Shown: positions 1-8,861, counted from the first letter of the stretch. The stretch is 64,000 bases of DNA from Leptospiraceae bacterium (GCA_016711485.1 JADJSX010000023.1:1084001-1148000), one strand, 5' to 3'. The notes: generated by a model from the sequence alone, not told the origin. Program-made: numbers and translations.

Positions 1-267
1 AATCTTTCGGTTCTTGATATTCATGCTGACTATAAAATTACCGAATTTGTAGATAAACAACGATTTGTCGCAAAATGTAGCACTTCAACCGTAGCATTTG
101 AAGATATCTATGAATTCGAAACACGTGGAAAAGAGACATTTTTACGAATCACAGACAACTTAGAATTAAAAGGGATACTGAAATTCAGTGAAGGATTTTT
201 ACGAGGTATTTTTGGAAATGAAATGCATGGAAATATGGAGCGATTGGTTCGAAACCTAGAAAGATAA
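1..267 (+). CDS. SRPBCC-like protein, C-terminal part
   Basis: An open frame runs in from the left edge and ends at TAA 265-267, giving 88 codons with no start in the window. The translation alternates short beta strands (TFLRITDNLELKG, LKFSEGFLRGIFG) and ends in a helix (MERLVRNLER), which resembles the last strands and long C-terminal helix of SRPBCC/polyketide-cyclase folds that bind hydrophobic ligands. The assignment rests on this pattern only. Five bases separate it from the next gene, so the two are probably co-transcribed. Confidence 0.5.
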   Translation, partial: NLSVLDIHADYKITEFVDKQRFVAKCSTSTVAFEDIYEFETRGKETFLRITDNLELKGILKFSEGFLRGIFGNEMHGNMERLVRNLER

Positions 268-272
268 ATGGA

Positions 273-1082
273 ATGAGAAATTTTCTTTTTATCAGTATTC
301 TTTTATTTTCGCATTGTTCTTTTTTTGGTAAAGACAAAACATCTAGCCCTGTTCCAATTGAATTTCACAAATATAAAATAGATGCGGCAACTCTAAGATA
401 TGCGGAAGTTAATTCTAAAAAGCAAAAATTAATTTTATTTGTTCATGGATCCCCTGGTTCCTGGGATGCATTTTCCAAATACTTGGAAGACCCAGATTTA
501 CAAAAAGAAGCAATATTAATTTCGATAGATAGGTATGGTTATGGCGGCTCTATGGCAGGTTCTCCAGAATTATCCCTTGGGAACCAAGCTCGTTCTATTA
601 AACCGATTTTAGATAAGTATGCACTGCCTATTCTAGTAGTCGGACATTCCTATGGTGGACCTGTGGCTTTGCAACTAGCCATGGATTATCCTGCACAAGT
701 AACAGGATTACTTTTATTAGCCCCTTCTATAGATCCAGATTTAGAAGATATACTTTGGTACCAAAGATTTGCTGACTGGAAAATAATTCGCTGGATTTTA
801 CCTAGTTTTATTGATGTATCGAATCAAGAAATTTTGCCTCTTCGTTTTGAACTTCAAAAAATGATCCATCTCTGGAAAGATTTAAAGACACCGATGGTTG
901 TAATCCAAGGAGACAATGATTCGCTCGTTCCACCGGGTAATGCAGATTATGCAGAGAGGATGTATCCAGATAAATCCAAACTAAAAATCGTTCGGGGAGA
1001 TATGAATCATTTTCTGTTATGGAACGAATATGAATTAGTAAAACGGGAAATTTTGGAGTTAATAAAGGATTACCCGCGATGA
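273..1082 (+). CDS. alpha/beta hydrolase, predicted lipoprotein
   Basis: A 269-residue alpha/beta-hydrolase. Residues 1-14 are a hydrophobic signal ending in a spirochaete-type lipobox (LFSHC), so Cys15 is probably lipidated and the enzyme faces the periplasm or cell surface. The oxyanion-loop motif VHGSPGSW is at about 57-64, the nucleophile elbow GHSYGG places Ser at 126, and GDNDSLVPP (Asp216) and MNHFLLW (His246) complete a plausible triad. Substrate cannot be inferred. It starts five bases after the preceding stop, and its own stop overlaps an ATG at 1079 (ATGA). Confidence 0.8.
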   Translation: MRNFLFISILLFSHCSFFGKDKTSSPVPIEFHKYKIDAATLRYAEVNSKKQKLILFVHGSPGSWDAFSKYLEDPDLQKEAILISIDRYGYGGSMAGSPELSLGNQARSIKPILDKYALPILVVGHSYGGPVALQLAMDYPAQVTGLLLLAPSIDPDLEDILWYQRFADWKIIRWILPSFIDVSNQEILPLRFELQKMIHLWKDLKTPMVVIQGDNDSLVPPGNADYAERMYPDKSKLKIVRGDMNHFLLWNEYELVKREILELIKDYPR

Positions 1083-1330
1083 ACAAGGATGGATTTTTTT
1101 ATTTCGATGATATGGATAGATTTAACTTTGATAATTCCAATAGTCGTATACCAAACCAAAAGAAACTACCCATTCGTTTTTAGAACAGCCATATTTTTGG
1201 CGTTTGGGAATACCCTATTTTTTACAAAACGGGAAATTACTTTTGGCCTTTGGTATACATGTAAAGAAAGATTTCAAACTTGTTATTACTAACGTATCCC
1301 TAAAATACTATATCCCCAAAAGCAGACCGC
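1079..1330 (+). pseudogene. possible decayed small gene after the hydrolase
   Basis: An ATG at 1079 overlaps the hydrolase stop as ATGA and opens a 34-codon frame ending at TAG 1181-1183. Past this stop, protein-like sequence continues in other frames, for example LLLAFGIHVKKDFKLVITNV in the frame of 1204. This looks like a short co-translated gene broken by a stop and a frameshift, but the pieces are too short to name. A real 34-residue peptide is possible. Confidence 0.2.
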
Positions 1331-1616
1331 CAAAACATAAAGGAAAGCCAATTAATAGAATGACAAACGCACTTACTAGAAAAGATTTCCCTAAGTCTTT
1401 AATATCTTTTATAAAGTAATAAGCGGCTAATATGAAGTTAATCCCTATCTGCAAAATGAAACTCATAGCTGAAAAAATCATGTAGAATACTCCAAGATAA
1501 TTTCCATCTCCTTCAGTGGATAAAAGTTTGACAGCTAAAATTTCTAGAAGGCTGATTGTAAAATAAATTCCTAAATTCCAGAAGAGGATTTTTTTTAATT
1601 TTGATTCAGGTTCCAT
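1308..1616 (-). CDS. small four-helix membrane protein (paralogue A)
   Basis: A 102-residue protein of unknown function. A short charged N-terminus (MEPESKLKK) precedes roughly four hydrophobic segments. It is clearly related to the 101-residue protein at 4063-4368: both begin ME-ESKL-KI, have an Asn in the first helix (FWN/VWN), share LQ-GINF/LINF followed by a YY motif, then KDLG-SF, and end in a glycine/proline-rich hydrophobic tail. The pair lies on either side of the WD40 gene on the same strand, suggesting duplication around it. No known domain is recognised. Confidence 0.6.
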   Translation of the reverse strand: MEPESKLKKILFWNLGIYFTISLLEILAVKLLSTEGDGNYLGVFYMIFSAMSFILQIGINFILAAYYFIKDIKDLGKSFLVSAFVILLIGFPLCFGGLLLGI

Positions 1617-1640
1617 TGTTTTTCTCCTATTTGTGATTGA

Positions 1641-1763
1641 ATAAAAGCATTGCTACAGAGTCATCTAGAAAAGGCGGTTTTTCTTTTATTCAACTTAATA
1701 ACCCAAACGTTATTTCCTTAGGGTCATGACATAATGCACTAAATGTTAAGTTTTTACACAACC
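1641..1763. repeat. GTGTAAAAGC-family element, copy a
   Basis: This stretch aligns with 62387-62506: both share an AAAGC(A/T)T start, a CAGAG block, GGCGG/TGCGG, then TAGGGTCATGACATAA or its close variant, and end in TTTACACA-CC. The right end (TTTTTACACAACC) matches the terminal repeat of the family, while the left end is degraded. The WD40 gene's last codons (GTT GTG TAA, read on the minus strand) lie inside this right end, so the element supplies that gene's stop. Confidence 0.55.
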
Positions 1764-4045
1764 TCTTCATTTAATATAATTTTTCTTAATACCAAATTTG
1801 AATCTTTTCCTCCACAAAGAATTTGCGATTTATCTAGAATAGCCACCGGACTTACACCGCCGGCGGAGTGGTCAGCAGTTGCTAGAAATTCTAAGTTTTT
1901 CCAATTCCATAAAAATACTTTTTCTTCCCTGCCAGTTGTCACCATCCAATCTTCGTAAAAACTAAAATGACTGATTCGATCTGTATGCCCGCGCAAAATG
2001 CTTACAATTTCACCTGTATTTTTATTCATGCAGTGAATATTTCCTGAATAGTCGGATAAGAATAATTTGCCGCCATCTGGGGAAAAACTCATTCGAGTAA
2101 TTTCTAAAGGAGGTTTAAATTCAGATAACTTTTCTCCAGTGTAAATATCATGGATTTGAATGGATTTTTTATGAACATAGGCAAATTGCCCTATACTATT
2201 ACAATAGGCTAATGAGTCGAAATCGCTAGGATAGGATTGATTATAGTCTAGTTGAATTTCATAGATAATTGTTTGATCTAGGTTAAGCAAACAGATATTA
2301 CCCGCTTTTGTTGAAACTAAAACGCTTTGTTTAGACTCAACCCAGTAGAGTTTGTAAATCCACTCTGCTCTCTCTGCTTCCCAAAGAATTTGACCAGATA
2401 GATCGGAAAGTTTTACTTTTTTGTCCCAGCTTCCAGTTAAGATAAGACCAGCAGGTAGAATTTCTATGGAGGTGATTGCTGAATTATGAATTTTATGAAA
2501 TTGAACAAGATTTCTCGTTTCTCGATCCCAATAATATATATAACCATCACAGTCTCCAGATAGAAATAGAGACTTATCGTTGTAAACCGCAACTGAATAG
2601 ACTAATTCTTTGTGTCCACCCCAAATTTTTACTTTTTTACCGGTTCGAGAATCAAAGCCTAAAATTCTTCCTTCCCAACTTCCGATTAAAATTAGATTTT
2701 TAGATTCAATAAATGTTAGAGAACGAGTACCAAATTCAAAGTCTTCTACCTCGAAGATGGTTTGTCTAGAATTGATATCGAATAACTTTAAAAATCCCAT
2801 ACCTGCGATTAGGATTTGTTTGTCATTTAAAATGAATTTCATTTTGACAGGATTATCAAAACCAATTCCCCTTCTTATTTTCTCTTCTAGAATTAGTTGT
2901 TTGGATTCATAATCGACTAATATTATTTTTTCGTCTGTAACAATACATAAAGTTTTTTCATCGGAAGAAAAATCAATTTCAATTATTCTATAAATATAAC
3001 CCAAACTTTCAGGGAGTTTTCCTATTTTTTTTCCGTCTTCAAGGTTGTAGATGTTTTGGTTATTTCCATTGATTAATTCTTTTTTGCCGCGATGAACTGC
3101 AAAAGGAAAAAAGTTGAAGGCTAAATCTCCTTTTATTTTGTAGAGAACTTTTTTTTCAGGAATTGAATAAGCATAGAGATAACTATGTAAAACGGAGGCA
3201 AGTATCATTTTATCCTCTATCAATATAATTTTAGAGACAGCATCCTGTTTTTTTCCTAATACAAATCTTCCTAGTTTTAATGTATCTAAATCCCAAAGAA
3301 CTACTTCGCCTGCTTTATTTCCTACAAGGATTTTATTCTCAGAATTGGTTGTGGCTACGTAGGATAATCCGGGTTTCCATTTAGTAGGTTCTTGGAAGGT
3401 TTTTTGACAATTAGAAGAATCGAAAGACCAAAGTTTTAAATTGGAATCCGAGCTTATCGATACCAAAATATCTTTTGAATCAAGATAATAAAGACCAGTC
3501 ACTTCCCAAGTATGTGCTTGGCTTTGCCATTTAGTCTCTAGTTTATATTGGGGAATAAGGATTGTTTTCTGTTCAATTTTTAATTGATTTAATAAGAATT
3601 GTTTCTCTGGAATTGCGGTAAGAGTAACGTTGATTAGCTCTTGGTTTTCATTGGTTCTAATATTTACTTTGATTCCTTTATTTTCAAATTCTAAAACAAA
3701 AGATTCTATTTCTTCTTTTGTATATTTTGTATCTAAATAAATTCCTTTTAAAATCTCGCTCAGGTAACTATCGCTTTCTGGCTTTGATTTATCTTTAGAA
3801 GAGATAGTAATTTTATTTAATTTCAGTTTTGTTTGCGAAGGAGTGGGGCGAAACGTTTTTCCAAAGTGCACTAAGAATTCAAATATAATTCCTTTACCAT
3901 AATAAAAATATTCCTTCGTATAATAAACTGCCGCCCCCGTGCTTGCATCAAAACTGGATATATGATCCGGTTTGCCCAGATACAGCTCAACATTTTCTGC
4001 ATTTTCACCTAGTAATGAATATAATTTCCAATCAACTTTATTCAT
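1754..4045 (-). CDS. WD40 repeat beta-propeller protein
   Basis: A 763-residue protein without an obvious signal peptide, so probably cytoplasmic. Residues about 1-170 form a non-repeated N-terminal region (LLGENAENVELYLGKPD at 12-28). From about 170 onward there are successive WD40-like blades, with typical units such as VSISSDSNLKLWSFD, LTGSWDKKVKLSDL, LSGDCDGYIYYWDRE and the last, GHTDRISHFSF to EEKVFLWNW. Such propellers are protein-interaction scaffolds; no catalytic domain is visible. The stop codon falls within a repeat element, so the native C-terminus may have been altered. Flanking small membrane paralogues could be partners, but only by position. Confidence 0.75.
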   Translation of the reverse strand: MNKVDWKLYSLLGENAENVELYLGKPDHISSFDASTGAAVYYTKEYFYYGKGIIFEFLVHFGKTFRPTPSQTKLKLNKITISSKDKSKPESDSYLSEILKGIYLDTKYTKEEIESFVLEFENKGIKVNIRTNENQELINVTLTAIPEKQFLLNQLKIEQKTILIPQYKLETKWQSQAHTWEVTGLYYLDSKDILVSISSDSNLKLWSFDSSNCQKTFQEPTKWKPGLSYVATTNSENKILVGNKAGEVVLWDLDTLKLGRFVLGKKQDAVSKIILIEDKMILASVLHSYLYAYSIPEKKVLYKIKGDLAFNFFPFAVHRGKKELINGNNQNIYNLEDGKKIGKLPESLGYIYRIIEIDFSSDEKTLCIVTDEKIILVDYESKQLILEEKIRRGIGFDNPVKMKFILNDKQILIAGMGFLKLFDINSRQTIFEVEDFEFGTRSLTFIESKNLILIGSWEGRILGFDSRTGKKVKIWGGHKELVYSVAVYNDKSLFLSGDCDGYIYYWDRETRNLVQFHKIHNSAITSIEILPAGLILTGSWDKKVKLSDLSGQILWEAERAEWIYKLYWVESKQSVLVSTKAGNICLLNLDQTIIYEIQLDYNQSYPSDFDSLAYCNSIGQFAYVHKKSIQIHDIYTGEKLSEFKPPLEITRMSFSPDGGKLFLSDYSGNIHCMNKNTGEIVSILRGHTDRISHFSFYEDWMVTTGREEKVFLWNWKNLEFLATADHSAGGVSPVAILDKSQILCGGKDSNLVLRKIILNEEVV

Positions 4046-4062
4046 AGTTTACTTTGACGCTG

Positions 4063-4368
4063 CTATTTGCTTAGTATAAAAGGAGAATAGCAAATTGGGA
4101 CTCCTATAATCAGAAGAATCAATGGGCTAATAAAAAAAGACAGTCCTAAATCCTTTTTACCGGATAAATAATAATATCCGCATAGAAAAAAATTGATTAA
4201 AACTTGTAAACCTAAGCTTATCATACAAAGAATCATAAAGGCAAGTGGTAAATAATCTTTTGCACTGCTTGATAGAAATATTTTTGGTATACCAATACAA
4301 AGTATACAAAGTAAAAAATAAATTACAATATTCCAAACAATAATTTTTGTTAACTTTGACTCTTCCAT
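4063..4368 (-). CDS. small four-helix membrane protein (paralogue B)
   Basis: A 101-residue hydrophobic protein with about four membrane segments after a charged start (MEESKLTK). It is a paralogue of the protein at 1308-1616, sharing the start motif, the LQVLINFFL helix, a YYY-S motif and KDLGLSFF. It lies 17 bases upstream of the WD40 gene on the same strand and could be co-transcribed with it. Function unknown. Confidence 0.6.
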   Translation of the reverse strand: MEESKLTKIIVWNIVIYFLLCILCIGIPKIFLSSSAKDYLPLAFMILCMISLGLQVLINFFLCGYYYLSGKKDLGLSFFISPLILLIIGVPICYSPFILSK

Positions 4369-4635
4369 TTTTATTCAACCTTCCATACGAAAAATAATGT
4401 TAACTTTAAATTCGGTGTTTCTCGGTAGCCTGTTGGGGAACAATATTTTTATACCAATATCCATGGGGATTACGAGAAAAGTCACTTCGATACAATTTTC
4501 GTCGATGTCGACTGAAATGAAACCCTATTTTTATTTAGGATTTTTGCATCGCGCTGCAACGAAAATCACTCAGTGACCACCTTTTTACACAGTCCCTTAC
4601 TTTCTGTATTCTTTATTTTTTCCGACAATCAGAAT

Positions 4636-5586
4636 ATGAAACTTTTTTCCCTTACGGTTGATTTTGCTTTCAAAGCACTCTTTGCTCCGAATCCAGACTT
4701 GCTTATGAATTTACTCAATTCTTTTCCCAGTTTTCAGGGTTTTAATCGGATTAAGAATCTAAAAGTATTAAACCCAGAAATACCAAAAGAAATTTTCGAT
4801 GAGAAACTTTCCATTTTAGATATTAGGGCAGAAAACGAAAACGGAGAGAATTTTCTAATTGAAATGCAAGCATTTCCGCAATCCAGTTTTTCTAAACGTG
4901 CACTCTACTATTGGGCGAAAGTATATTCTAGAGGCTTGGGTAAGGGTCGAAAATACAATACCTTGAAAAAAGTTTACTCCATCAATTTTGTAAATTTTCC
5001 TTTGTGGAAGGAACATTCAGAGTGCATATCTACTTTCAAGTTGTTGGAAACGGATCGAAAATTTCCCTTGACAGATGATTTGGAAATTCATATCGTTGAA
5101 CTATCTAAATTTCTAAAAGATTTAGAGAATTTACAAACAGATTTGGATACTTGGTTTTATTTGTTGAAGGAAGCTGATAACCTAAAAGGAGAGAGTATGA
5201 AAACTTTAGAAAAGAAAAATCCATCAGTGAAACAAGCTATCTCTGAATTAAAAACTCTTTCCCTTACAGCCAGAAACAGAGAATTATATGAAGCTCGCCG
5301 TAAAGCTGAATTGGATTATGCTTCTGGAATGGACGATGCTTTTAAGGAAGGTTTGGAAAAAGGCATAGAGCAAGGAATTGAGAAAGGTATCGAGAAAGGC
5401 ATCGAGAAAGGCATGGAAGGTTTTTATCTTGGTATTCAGCTCAATTTGGAAACTCGTTTTAATTTCAAAGATGACTCTATCATGAAACAAATCCGAAAGA
5501 GTAAGGATATTGAAAAACTCAAAAAAATTCTTATCCAATCTGCCAAAGCAAAAACATTTGCAGAGTTTAAAAAGAGTTTGAAGTAA
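4636..5586 (+). CDS. Rpn-family PD-(D/E)XK nuclease / transposase-like protein
   Basis: The start chosen is ATG 4636, giving MKLFSLTVDFAFKALFA, which matches the usual N-terminus of this family; an upstream in-frame GTG at 4573 adds an unconvincing hydrophobic tail. About 316 residues. LSILDIRAENENG then FLIEMQ supplies the family's D...ExQ nuclease core (PDDEXK_2/Rpn type, recombination-promoting nucleases). The C-terminal part carries the family's GIEKGIEKG repeats, encoded by near-exact 12-bp units. Rpn proteins are DNA endonucleases linked to horizontal transfer and in some cases to phage defence. The gene converges on the radical SAM gene with two bases between stops. No convincing Shine-Dalgarno sequence is visible. 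Confidence 0.8.
   Translation: MKLFSLTVDFAFKALFAPNPDLLMNLLNSFPSFQGFNRIKNLKVLNPEIPKEIFDEKLSILDIRAENENGENFLIEMQAFPQSSFSKRALYYWAKVYSRGLGKGRKYNTLKKVYSINFVNFPLWKEHSECISTFKLLETDRKFPLTDDLEIHIVELSKFLKDLENLQTDLDTWFYLLKEADNLKGESMKTLEKKNPSVKQAISELKTLSLTARNRELYEARRKAELDYASGMDDAFKEGLEKGIEQGIEKGIEKGIEKGMEGFYLGIQLNLETRFNFKDDSIMKQIRKSKDIEKLKKILIQSAKAKTFAEFKKSLK
5361..5420 (+). repeat. 12-bp tandem repeats inside the Rpn-type gene
   Basis: About five imperfect copies of a GGCATCGAGAAA-type unit encode the G-I-E-K/Q repeats at the C-terminus of the nuclease. Units of 12 bp keep the frame, so gain or loss by slippage would change the length of the C-terminal repeat without breaking the protein. Confidence 0.8.
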
Positions 5587-5588
5587 GA

Positions 5589-6980
5589 TTATTTTCCCCT
5601 CAATTCTTCTAAGCGTTTGATCTTATCCCCACGATAAAATAAATTCATCGTTTCAAAGGGAATAATCTTCCCACTTGTATCATTGATAATATGCACGCAA
5701 GAACGTTTGACGGAACGAACATCGAAGTTATAGGCATCGATAAAATTCATGATGATAATTCGAAATACATTTTCATAGGTTAGATTCGGGGCGGCGATAT
5801 TAGGAAGACAGCAGAGCATGGTGGCTAACTCAGGTGTAATCGTATCGACTGAGGTAGCTGTACTGAAAACTTTTAAAAGATGACCTTTTAGTTTTTCGTC
5901 TCGCTCGAATACGATTGTATTTCCAGTATTCTGTAAAATTTCTTCTGGGTCAAGCATACTCGTGAGCGGAAACACTTGATTATCCAGCTTGAGTGCATAG
6001 CCCATGACGAGTGCATCCGGGTTGCAGGGAACAGGAATCAAATCTTTTTCCGTAAATACATTTGTCTGATTTAAAATGGCAGAGCGAATTTCTGTCATTG
6101 TATAACGGTCAGTAGCCGGATTGAAGATTTGGAGTCTGCCTGCAATTTGTGTTGGTTGGAAAGTGACTCCGCGAATACATTTCTTTGTTAGCGCGTAATC
6201 TATAATTGCCCCGATTTCATCTTCATTGACTCCTTTTTGAACTGTGACTACAAGCGAAGTTGATATATTTTGTTCGTCCAAATTCTCGATTGCTTTTTGT
6301 CTGATTTCTCTTAAATCTTCGCCTCTTAGTCTTTCGAGTGCTTCTTTTTTGAAGGAGTCAAATTGCAAGTAGACTTCAAATCCAATCTTATATTCAGCAA
6401 GCTTTTTTACAAATTCTTTGTCCTTTGCAATTCGAATTCCATTGGTATTAAGCATAATATGGCGTATCTGCTTGGTCTTGGCAAGGGCTATGATTTCAAA
6501 TATTTGTGGGTGGATAGTTGGCTCTCCTCCGCTGATTTGTACTACGTCTGCATAACCTTCATTAGCCACTATGATGTCGAGCATTGTATTTATTTCTTCT
6601 AGAGTTTTGTGGCGACCATGACTTGGACTGGATTCCGCATAACAAGTGGGACAGGTGAGATTACATCTATCTGTAATTTCTAAAACTGTCAGGCAGGAAT
6701 GCTGTTCGTGGTCGGGACAGATTCCACAGTCGTAAGGACAGCCATAAAGAGTTTCCGTATTAAATTTGAGAGGAGATTCTCCTGGCTTTAAAAAATTTCT
6801 GCAACGTTTGTAGTAGTCTATATCTGTTGCGATTAACACGCGTTCTTCTCCGTGTGTCGGACAGGTTTTAATCATAAAAACTTTTTCGTCTTCGAAAATA
6901 ATCTTTGCACTAATTCGTTTAAGACAAGTAGAGCAGAGGCTAATCGTGTAATCGTAATAGGTGTAATTTTTAGTCGGCAT
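5589..6980 (-). CDS. radical SAM enzyme, Tes/MJ0619-like architecture
   Basis: A 463-residue radical SAM protein. The canonical cluster motif CNLTCPTC gives Cys106, Cys110 and Cys113, and ISGGEPTIHP is the SAM-binding glycine motif. What sets it apart is a cysteine-rich N-terminus: C16-STC, CPTHGE (C40), C60 and CPYDCGICPDHEQHSC (C81, C85, C88, C96). This layout resembles the archaeal MJ0619 methylase and tetraether lipid synthase (Tes) families, which modify pterins or join lipid chains. From the sequence one can say it probably binds more than one Fe-S cluster or a zinc site; the substrate is not known. It stands alone between convergent and codirectional neighbours, which gives no pathway clue. 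Confidence 0.75.
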   Translation of the reverse strand: MPTKNYTYYDYTISLCSTCLKRISAKIIFEDEKVFMIKTCPTHGEERVLIATDIDYYKRCRNFLKPGESPLKFNTETLYGCPYDCGICPDHEQHSCLTVLEITDRCNLTCPTCYAESSPSHGRHKTLEEINTMLDIIVANEGYADVVQISGGEPTIHPQIFEIIALAKTKQIRHIMLNTNGIRIAKDKEFVKKLAEYKIGFEVYLQFDSFKKEALERLRGEDLREIRQKAIENLDEQNISTSLVVTVQKGVNEDEIGAIIDYALTKKCIRGVTFQPTQIAGRLQIFNPATDRYTMTEIRSAILNQTNVFTEKDLIPVPCNPDALVMGYALKLDNQVFPLTSMLDPEEILQNTGNTIVFERDEKLKGHLLKVFSTATSVDTITPELATMLCCLPNIAAPNLTYENVFRIIIMNFIDAYNFDVRSVKRSCVHIINDTSGKIIPFETMNLFYRGDKIKRLEELRGK

Positions 6981-7193
6981 AGGCTATACTCAAGCCAGAT
7001 TGTTTTTCGGTAAAGAGAATTTTCTATATGTATTTAAGAGTAATCCTAGTCATTCCCAAAATTTTCAATTGGGAATCTCTTGTTCTATCAAGGATTTTAT
7101 AGAACTTGAGATCCCCGATATCGCTTGGTGGTAGTGGATGCAGAAGTATCACATAGGGTGGAAATTTCGGGGATGAGAAAGAAGGATATTTTA

Positions 7194-7850
7194 CTAAGGA
7201 GATAGTCTTTCTATCTTCCATGTTTTATTTTTTTTTGTATAAAGGATTCTATCGTGTAAACGGCTTGTACGTCCTTGCCAGAATTCGATTTGTCGCGGTT
7301 CTAGAATATATCCGCCCCAATGTTTTGGCATCGGAACAACTTTTCCTTTATGCTTCTCTAGAAGTTCAGCGTATTTATTTTCTAATTCTTCGCGTGACCT
7401 GATCACATAACTTTGATTAGATGCTAAAGCTCCAATTTGACTTTCGAAAGGTCTTGAGTGAAAATAAGTTTCTGAATCTTCTCTTGCAATTTTTTTTATT
7501 TTTCCTTCAATTCGCACTTGTCTTTCTAAAATGTCCCAGAAAAAAAGAAGAGTTCCTTTTTTTGTATCAGCTATCTCTTTTCCTTTGCGACTTTCGTAGT
7601 TTGTAAAAAAGATAAATCCTTTTTCATCAAAACTTTTTAACAATACAACTCTTGCAGTGGCTAATCCTGATTTGTCAGAAGTTGCCAGGGTCATAGCATT
7701 TGGCTCTATGATCTTTGAATTTTTTGCATCGCTAAACCAAATTGAAAATTGATCGATTGCATTTCTGCTTACATCTTTTTCTAGAAGTCCATCTCGTGTA
7801 TAATTTCGTCTCATTTGAAAAATATTCTTATTGTCTATTTTTTGTTTCAT
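7194..7850 (-). CDS. pdxH: pyridoxamine 5'-phosphate oxidase
   Basis: A 218-residue PNPO that oxidises pyridoxamine or pyridoxine 5'-phosphate to pyridoxal 5'-phosphate with FMN in the cytoplasm. Family features are present in order: MRRNYTRDGLLE near residue 13, PNAMTLATSDKSG and ARVVLLKSFDEKGFIFFTNYESRKG (FMN/substrate binding), RPFESQIGALASNQS, and the C-terminal PNPO dimerisation region with EFWQGRTSRLHDR, ending in IERLSP as expected. Length is normal. It is a single gene divergent from DUF1564 copy 1. Confidence 0.95.
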   Translation of the reverse strand: MKQKIDNKNIFQMRRNYTRDGLLEKDVSRNAIDQFSIWFSDAKNSKIIEPNAMTLATSDKSGLATARVVLLKSFDEKGFIFFTNYESRKGKEIADTKKGTLLFFWDILERQVRIEGKIKKIAREDSETYFHSRPFESQIGALASNQSYVIRSREELENKYAELLEKHKGKVVPMPKHWGGYILEPRQIEFWQGRTSRLHDRILYTKKNKTWKIERLSP

Positions 7851-7960
7851 AAGGAAAAATTATCTAGGCTTACAAAAAATGCAAGAATAAGAAAATACGA
7901 AATCGATTCTTTCGCAATTCGGAAAAACTCTTTTTGTGGCAAAATTGGAAAAAATGGATA

Positions 7961-8004
7961 ATTTTTGCGCACAAAAATTCTCTTTTTTGACCTAGTATAG
8001 TATG
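7961..8004 (+). promoter_or_regulatory. conserved leader of DUF1564 copy 1
   Basis: TCTTTTTTGACCTAGTAT at 7981-7998 is identical to 56553-56570 ahead of the second DUF1564 gene, and a GCGCAC/CGCAC motif precedes both. The block ends three bases before the ATG, leaving no room for a Shine-Dalgarno site. TAGTAT could be a -10 box of a leaderless transcript, or the block could be an operator. Conservation is seen; role is inferred. Confidence 0.5.
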
Positions 8005-8502
8005 ATAACTTTTCAGAATAAAAATGAATTTGTAAGAAAAAATATTAACTTGGAAGATACTTCCGTATCTACTCTTTTGATTCCTGATTATATGTATGAA
8101 CAATTTCGTTTGAAAACGAAAAAGTATAAAGGAAATACGGCTGTCTACCTGCATAGCTTGCTTCGGCGGTTTCGAACGATTACCTACTCAGGCATGATAC
8201 CTGAACCGGAGAAACTGAAAACTACTTACCAAGAACGGAATCTTGATTTGCGGAAAGTTAGCTTTAAACCTAAGAATGAGGATTGGGTAGAGTTAGGTGA
8301 GCTGGCTCTAGTTTATGGAAAATCTCGGTGTTGGATTTTTGTATTTTTACTGAGACTAGACCTCGTGAATACGTGGAGTTCTCTCGTAGAAGCTGGGTTG
8401 AAAAAAATAGTTCCTATGGTCAATAACCTTGAACTGGGGATTTTTCAAGAACTAGAGATGTTTTCGTATACCTTTGCACGGGGGTACCACATTAAGGTGT
8501 AA
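8002..8502 (+). CDS. DUF1564 family protein, copy 1
   Basis: A 166-residue protein of DUF1564, a paralogous family described in Leptospira and sometimes suggested to be CopG/ribbon-helix-helix-like regulators. It aligns along its whole length with the protein at 56575-57075: shared motifs include TFQNK at the start, STLL-P, Y-R-L(L) near 50, D-LDLRKVSF, DW-ELGELAL, GKSRCW and FARGYHIKV/FARSYHVRV at the end. The central basic stretch plus the helix-rich second half fit a small DNA-binding protein, but this is inference. It is monocistronic and carries a conserved leader upstream and a conserved hairpin downstream. Confidence 0.8.
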   Translation: MITFQNKNEFVRKNINLEDTSVSTLLIPDYMYEQFRLKTKKYKGNTAVYLHSLLRRFRTITYSGMIPEPEKLKTTYQERNLDLRKVSFKPKNEDWVELGELALVYGKSRCWIFVFLLRLDLVNTWSSLVEAGLKKIVPMVNNLELGIFQELEMFSYTFARGYHIKV

Positions 8503-8635
8503 CAAAAGATCAGAAATATCCGGAAAAACAAACAAATCAAACAAAAAAACTAAAAAGCTATAGCAGAGCTATACATTCCAAAACAGCAAAAGTGCGAAAA
8601 AGGCTGACAGGGGTAAGCAGTAGCGATCAACCAGG

Positions 8636-8707
8636 CATCAATAAATTGCGTAGAGAGAAAAATTTTTTTGAAAAAAACTAGAGAGAGGGGGTGGCAATTT
8701 ATTGATG
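8636..8707. ncRNA. conserved hairpin element downstream of DUF1564 copy 1
   Basis: CATCAATAAATTGC (8636-8649) and GCAATTTATTGATG (8694-8707) are perfect 14-bp inverted arms around a 44-nt purine-rich loop. The flanks AGTAGCGAT (left) and CGAGCGCGAC (right) recur around a related hairpin at 57287-57350 after the other DUF1564 gene. All four arm differences between the copies are compensated. It may be a structured RNA or a folded DNA element; there is no T-tract to make it a simple terminator. The rest of 8503-8861 shows no gene. Confidence 0.5.
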
Positions 8708-8861
8708 AGAGGGGCGAGCGCGACGGTTGGTTTGCTCGAAGGGCGAGAGGATTTTCTTTGAAAGTAGAAAAAAAACTAAATGGATAAAATTGAGTAAACC
8801 GACCGGACTGCCCAGAGAATAATTTATATCAGTTTTTGTATCTCAGGGTAAATATAAGTTA

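Noticed and set aside
4573..4635. longer N-terminus of the Rpn-type nuclease from a GTG
   Set aside because: The added residues are unlike the family and run through the end of a repeat; ATG 4636 matches the family start.
7024..7221. 65-codon minus-strand frame at the end of pdxH
   Set aside because: It starts inside the pdxH 3' end in another frame, has no ribosome-binding site and no recognisable features; likely chance.
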